Shown here: in pieces, positions 60,101 through 64,000 of the stretch
Layout of the letters: each line of letters begins with the position of its first letter
Position numbering within the stretch: the stretch's first letter is position 1
Source: Anaerolineales bacterium
Lineage (GTDB): Bacteria; Chloroflexota; Anaerolineae; Anaerolineales; Anaerolineaceae
Direction of reading: 5' to 3'
Length of the DNA: 64,000 nt
Assembly (NCBI GenBank): GCA_020060485.1
Contig: JAGVAB010000090.1
Coordinates: forward strand, 21,344 to 85,343
Position numbers and translations under genes: made by a program
Notes under the pieces: generated by a model
Database searches by the model: none
Told to the model about the DNA's origin: nothing
What the model saw: only the letters and a program-made list of their open reading frames with translations

Positions 60101-61452
60101 GCCGCTTCCGCCACAGGGTACGCCTTCTCGCCGCGGAGCAGTTCACGCACCCCGGCCAGCAGGATCCAGCCCACCGAAAAGATAAAGAAAGCCGAAAGGA
60201 GAATGGCTTCGCCCATCGCACCCCAGGCAGGCACCACATAAAATGCGAGGGTGACCTTTAACAAACCAAAGACAGCCATGGCATAGAAGGGAACCATCGG
60301 CTTGCCAAAGGCCAGCAGCAAAGGCCGGTTCCAGAAAAATGTATTGGCAAAGCCATACCCCACCAGCAGCACCAGCAAAATTGGATGGGCAGGAAGATAT
60401 TCCGCCCCATACATGATCTGAATGAACCAGCGGCCCAATACCAGTAATCCGGCTGTGGTAAGCACTGTCCAGGTGCCAGATATGGCGGTCACGCGCCGCA
60501 AAAGGCTGCGCAGTTGCGTCCAGTTCTTAACCGCCACACTGCCACTGATCTTGGGATAGGTGGTACTGATAAAGGGCGTTATGGGCATGATAACCATGTT
60601 GACCACCGCCAGCGCGATCTTGTAATACCCGACAGCCAAAGGCGAAAGGAAGTAGGCCACCCACAACTGTTCGCTGTCACGCACCACCAGATTGATGGTG
60701 GTGCTGAGATTGGTGGAAACCGCGAAACGGGCCAACTCCTGCCAAGGAGGCAGTTGGGCCATGGGCTGCCGCCACCAGGCCGGACCGAGGACACGCCGCA
60801 AGCTGCGGAAGGCCAGAAAGGCTCCGCCAAAACCCAGTATGATCTTGCCCGCCAGATAAGCAAACAATACCAGAGGCAAACCGGCATTGAACAGAAAAGC
60901 CAGGCCAATGATCAGGGCCGTCAAAACGCTCTGCACCAAATTCAACACAGCCTGGCTGCGGAAATGGCCGGTTACATGCAGCACCGCCACCCCAGTTTCA
61001 TCGATCAGGCTGCCCAGGATAAAGACACCATACACGCGGAACCAGACCGTCATCGCGGGGTCTTTGGCAAAAATGGCCGCCGCTATGGGGGCCAGCAACA
61101 GCAGCACTCCAAAAGCCAGCAGTGATGTAACCGTCTCGATCAGCAAGGAAACCTTGATCAACGAACCGGCCCGCAGCAGGTCATTTTCTTCCAGGTAGCT
61201 GCTAAAATACTTGACCACCAGATCGCCCATTCGGAAAGAGAACAGGCGGTTGATGGTGGAAGCAAACACGGTGATCGTGCCCAGAACACCCAGGGTGGCC
61301 ACACCCAACAGGCGCGCCGCCAGAATGCTTTGCACCATACTGAGCACCATGGTGATGGTATTGCTGCTGAACAAATAGCCTGTATTCCGTACAACCCCCT
61401 GCAGCAGATGGTCTTCCTGCCAGATCTTTTGCCATTTCTTTAAGAAATTCAT
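60097..61452 (-). CDS. Polysaccharide flippase (Wzx/MOP-type)
   Basis: About 451 residues with 12-14 membrane helices. It begins GVVRNTGYLFSSNTITMVLSMVQSILAARLLG, the usual first helix of MOP-superfamily lipid-linked oligosaccharide flippases. Short loops carry the charges and the helices are spaced as in Wzx. The likely task is moving undecaprenyl-linked repeat units across the membrane. The ATG at 61452 overlaps the epimerase stop (ATGA); an in-frame start at 61476 lies within the epimerase gene and is less likely. Confidence 0.88.
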   Translation of the reverse strand: MNFLKKWQKIWQEDHLLQGVVRNTGYLFSSNTITMVLSMVQSILAARLLGVATLGVLGTITVFASTINRLFSFRMGDLVVKYFSSYLEENDLLRAGSLIKVSLLIETVTSLLAFGVLLLLAPIAAAIFAKDPAMTVWFRVYGVFILGSLIDETGVAVLHVTGHFRSQAVLNLVQSVLTALIIGLAFLFNAGLPLVLFAYLAGKIILGFGGAFLAFRSLRRVLGPAWWRQPMAQLPPWQELARFAVSTNLSTTINLVVRDSEQLWVAYFLSPLAVGYYKIALAVVNMVIMPITPFISTTYPKISGSVAVKNWTQLRSLLRRVTAISGTWTVLTTAGLLVLGRWFIQIMYGAEYLPAHPILLVLLVGYGFANTFFWNRPLLLAFGKPMVPFYAMAVFGLLKVTLAFYVVPAWGAMGEAILLSAFFIFSVGWILLAGVRELLRGEKAYPVAEAA

Positions 61453-62426
61453 GTCAGTTCGATGTTGCAAGCCCACTCACGATTTTGCAGATACCACTCC
61501 ACCATGTGCGGGATGCCTTCTTCAAGGGAAACCTGAGGATCCCATCCCAGCAATCGACGGGCTTTATCCACTACGGCCAGATTGGCCATGGCATCCGCCG
61601 GGTGCTGGTCGTGGCGCACGATCCGCGCCTGCTTGCCAATCAAGCGTTCCAGAACCGCAATCAGCTCATTGATCGAAATGTTCTGGTGGCCGCCAAGATT
61701 GATGACCTCATACCCCAGGGGTTTTAATCCCAGAATGGTGCCGCGGGCAATATCATCCAGATAGGTGAAGCCGCGCGTCTGGCTGCCATCGCCATTCAAA
61801 TGCACATCCTCGCCCTCGGCAATCCATTTGGCAAAGCGGAACATGACCATATCCGGCCGGCCAGCCGGCCCATAAACAGTGAAGTAACGGAATACGGTCA
61901 CATCAATGTCATGCAGATAATGATAGCTGTACGCCATGGCTTCAGCGCCCTTCTTGCTGGCCGCATAAGGCTGCAAGGGATGGCTGCTGTCGGCATCTTC
62001 CGGAGTGGGCAACGGCGGGTTAGCGCCATAAATGCTGGAGGTGGAAGCCAGAACGAATTTGGGGATGCCGTAACGGCGGCATAGTTCCAGCAGGTTTAAT
62101 GCGCCTTTGGTATTGGCGTCCAGATAGGCCCAGGGATTGGCAACGCTGTAACGCACCCCGGCCCGGGCAGCCAGATTGATGACCGCATCAAACGCGCCAT
62201 GCGTCTGTGCAAGCTGCTCCAGGGCGGGCATGTCGCAAATATCCTGGTGGGCGAAGGAAAACCCCGGCCGCACCTGCAAACGCGCCAGACGCCATTGCTT
62301 GAGGCGCACATCGTAAGCATCGTTGATGTTATCCACCCCAACCACGCTGTGACCTTCCTCCAGCAGCAGTTCGCTGACCCTGGAAGCAATAAAACCGGCT
62401 GCGCCGGTCACCAGATAATTTGCCAT
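61449..62426 (-). CDS. NAD-dependent epimerase, UDP-glucuronate 4-epimerase-like
   Basis: A 325-residue extended short-chain dehydrogenase. NAD motif VTGAAGFIASRVSELLLEEG, VINLAARAGVRYSV, catalytic Tyr in the YAASK segment (PYAASKKGAEAM), VFRYFTVYGPAGRPDMVMFRF and GDGSQTRGFTYLDDIA. The AARAGVRYS and YGPAGRPDM text is characteristic of UDP-glucuronate 4-epimerases (GalE-like enzymes differ here). With the dehydrogenase gene upstream (TAATG overlap) it could make UDP-galacturonate or a related uronic acid for the polysaccharide. NDP-sugar identity is inferred. Confidence 0.88.
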   Translation of the reverse strand: MANYLVTGAAGFIASRVSELLLEEGHSVVGVDNINDAYDVRLKQWRLARLQVRPGFSFAHQDICDMPALEQLAQTHGAFDAVINLAARAGVRYSVANPWAYLDANTKGALNLLELCRRYGIPKFVLASTSSIYGANPPLPTPEDADSSHPLQPYAASKKGAEAMAYSYHYLHDIDVTVFRYFTVYGPAGRPDMVMFRFAKWIAEGEDVHLNGDGSQTRGFTYLDDIARGTILGLKPLGYEVINLGGHQNISINELIAVLERLIGKQARIVRHDQHPADAMANLAVVDKARRLLGWDPQVSLEEGIPHMVEWYLQNREWACNIELT

Positions 62427-63748
62427 TACAGCCTCACCACTTTGGGGTGATTGAGTCCTTTGCTGCCGAGCGCGTTGCGCGTGTCCACGATCACGGCTGC
62501 CTTCTCAAGAATGGCATCATAATCATAATCACGATGATTGGTGATGATGACCACGCAGTCTGCCTCAGCCACGGCTTGCATCATGTCCGGCACGGCGTCC
62601 ATTTGCCAATCGTCATGCGAGATATGGGGAATGTAAGGATCATGATAACTGACGCGGGCGCCCTTCTGATACAGCAGGCCGATCACATCCAGGGCCGGGG
62701 ACTCACGGATATCGTCCACATTGGGTTTGTAGGCAGCCCCCAGCACCAGAACTCGACTCCCCTTGACCGGCTTGCCATGTTCATTGAGGGCGTCTTGCAC
62801 CAGACCAACCGAGAAACGCGGCATGGCGGTATTGATCTCGGAGGCAAGATTGATGAAACGGGCATTGTAATTAAGCGATTTCAGCTTCCAGGAAAGATAC
62901 AGCGGATCGATGGGAATGCAGTGCCCGCCCAGCCCGGGGCCAGGATTGAAACGCATGAAGCCAAAAGGTTTGGTTGCGGCAGCTTCAATCACTTCCCACA
63001 CATCCACATCCAGGCGATCACACATGATGGCCAGCTCGTTGACCATGGCAATGTTGATCATGCGGAAGGTATTCTCCAGCAGCTTTGCCATCTCGGCTAC
63101 TTCAGCCGATGAAACCGGCACGATCTTGTCCAATGCCTGGGCATACCAGGCGGCAGCCACCTCGGTACAGGAACTGGAAATGCCGCCCAGCACCTTTGGG
63201 GTGTTGATCGTGGTCCAGTCTTCCCGGCCCGGGTCAACCCTCTCCGGTGAAAATGCCAGGAAGAAATCATCGCACACCTGCAAACCGCTCGTCTCTTCCA
63301 AATGCGGCAAGACCATTTCCCGGGTGGTGCCGGGGTAGGTGCTTGACTCGAGCACCACCACCATGCCGCGATGAAGATATGGAGCCAGCGATTCGGTAGC
63401 CGAAACGATGAAGGACAGATCGGGGTCACCGGTCTTGCGTAGCGGCGTGGGCACGCAGATACTGACCGCGTCCACATCCCGCAAAACGGAATAATCCGTG
63501 GTCGCCGAAAGCCTGCCCGCCTTGACCAGCCGGGCGACATCTTCAGTAGGAACATCCTGAATATAGCTCTCGCCCCTGTTCAGGATGTTCACTTTCTCTT
63601 CGATCGGATCAATGCCAATCACTTTGAAACCGGAATTGGCAAAAACGGTTGCCAACGGCAGGCCAACATAGCCCAAACCCAGGATGGCAATCACTGCGGT
63701 CTTGTTTTCCAGCCGCTGAATAAGCTCAGCTTTTACAGCTTCACTCAT
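62426..63748 (-). CDS. UDP-sugar 6-dehydrogenase (UDP-GlcNAc/ManNAc dehydrogenase type)
   Basis: A 440-residue nucleotide-sugar dehydrogenase. N-terminal NAD domain IAILGLGYVGLPLATVFANSG with Asp after the next strand (IGIDP), SICVPTPLRKTGDPDLS, VLESSTYPGTTRE, then the catalytic Cys in GPGLGGHCIPIDPLYL and the C-terminal domain VLVLGAAYKPNVDDIRESPAL. The GGHCIPIDPxYL form is shared by WbpA/WecC-type enzymes that oxidise UDP-N-acetylhexosamines; UDP-glucose dehydrogenases usually differ around the Cys. It leads the glycan operon. ATG 63748 follows AGGAGACTC-type sequence (GAAGGAGACTCGT). Confidence 0.9.
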   Translation of the reverse strand: MSEAVKAELIQRLENKTAVIAILGLGYVGLPLATVFANSGFKVIGIDPIEEKVNILNRGESYIQDVPTEDVARLVKAGRLSATTDYSVLRDVDAVSICVPTPLRKTGDPDLSFIVSATESLAPYLHRGMVVVLESSTYPGTTREMVLPHLEETSGLQVCDDFFLAFSPERVDPGREDWTTINTPKVLGGISSSCTEVAAAWYAQALDKIVPVSSAEVAEMAKLLENTFRMINIAMVNELAIMCDRLDVDVWEVIEAAATKPFGFMRFNPGPGLGGHCIPIDPLYLSWKLKSLNYNARFINLASEINTAMPRFSVGLVQDALNEHGKPVKGSRVLVLGAAYKPNVDDIRESPALDVIGLLYQKGARVSYHDPYIPHISHDDWQMDAVPDMMQAVAEADCVVIITNHRDYDYDAILEKAAVIVDTRNALGSKGLNHPKVVRL

Positions 63749-63904
63749 ACGAGTCTCCTTCTCTATTGTGCGGGCTGATGGATGCAGCCGCCGTATGTCA
63801 CTGAAAGATAAACCGCCCCGGAAAAAACAACCTGCCCGGATGCGATAAATGCTATTGTACCAGAATGTAAACCGGCCAACAAAGACGCGCAGGTTGATTC
63901 ACAT

Positions 63905-63948
63905 GGCCTTCTCAAAGTTAATTTGCAGTTCCCTTATCTTAATGATGA
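63905..63948. repeat. Dispersed repeat D, copy 2
   Basis: GGCCTTCTCAAAGTTAATTT and the following bases match 18468-18511 (16 identical bases in the centre). It lies about 155 bases upstream of the glycan operon. The rest of 63749-64000 should contain the operon promoter, which I could not place. Confidence 0.5.
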
Positions 63949-64000
63949 CGCCAAATTACAGGCCAAATAAGCCCTGGTTTGCGTATATCGCCAGGTTTTC

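Noticed and set aside
1..64000. tRNA, rRNA, phage or full insertion sequence
   Set aside because: No T-loop consensus, rRNA sequence, integrase or transposase was recognised in any gap; a tRNA scan would be needed to exclude degenerate cases.

Overview
The window looks like a chromosomal segment from an Anaerolineae-type member of the Chloroflexota (inference). Supporting signs are a four-gene sodium-pumping acyl-CoA decarboxylase, a cohesin lipoprotein next to a dockerin protein, secreted proteins built from about 95-residue tandem repeats, GT20 and GT4 sugar genes in one operon, and many short palindromic repeats between genes. Base composition is moderately GC-rich, except for an AT-rich patch around 34.2-36.3 kb. 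I saw no rRNA, tRNA, CRISPR array, phage gene or transposase gene.

Layout. 1-3.5 kb (minus): four close-packed RNA-modification genes. They are a tRNA-guanine transglycosylase-like enzyme, two tandem ArmA/RmtB-type 16S rRNA G1405 methyltransferase paralogues, and an RsmF-type m5C methyltransferase cut by the window edge. 3.6-6.0 kb (minus): M55 D-aminopeptidase and a DUF3048 lipoprotein. 6.7-12.1 kb (plus): glucosidase, GT20 synthase, GT4 transferase and HAD sugar phosphatase, a likely compatible-solute operon. 12.5-16.0 kb (plus): complete Na+-translocating methylmalonyl-CoA decarboxylase. 16.3-21.7 kb (minus): a GT-C-like membrane protein, then the cohesin/dockerin pair. 22.2-28.5 kb: a PP2C-like/membrane/propeller protein, uvrC, a prohibitin-type protein and dtd. 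28.8-34.2 kb (plus): twin ATP-binding ModF-like protein, a Moco riboswitch with its terminator, a three-domain lipoprotein, and WtpA/WtpB molybdate/tungstate uptake. 34.5-36.3 kb: AT-rich DUF1189 and peptidoglycan amidase genes. 36.5-43 kb: nuclease-fold protein, DUF1905 protein, homoserine dehydrogenase and two GT-C membrane proteins. 43-48 kb: geranylgeranyl-reductase-like flavoprotein, then E1 alpha, E1 beta and E3 of a 2-oxoacid dehydrogenase without E2. 48-52.8 kb (minus): cohesin plus triple-repeat surface protein, DUF5698 protein and alpha-glucan phosphorylase. 52.9-63.7 kb (minus): an envelope polysaccharide cluster with nucleotide-sugar dehydrogenase, epimerase, flippase, three glycosyltransferases and two integral membrane proteins.

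The most striking system is the first operon. The G1405 methyltransferases and RsmF act on neighbouring nucleotides of the helix-44 decoding site, where aminoglycosides bind. One methyltransferase copy keeps all the family motifs I can recall; the other has lost two of them. Also notable are two short non-autonomous transposon-like elements with clear terminal inverted repeats and target-site duplications (12.2 and 28.5 kb), a repeat inserted inside another repeat (24.6 kb), and a repeat read in frame as the linker of an ABC protein (29.7 kb).
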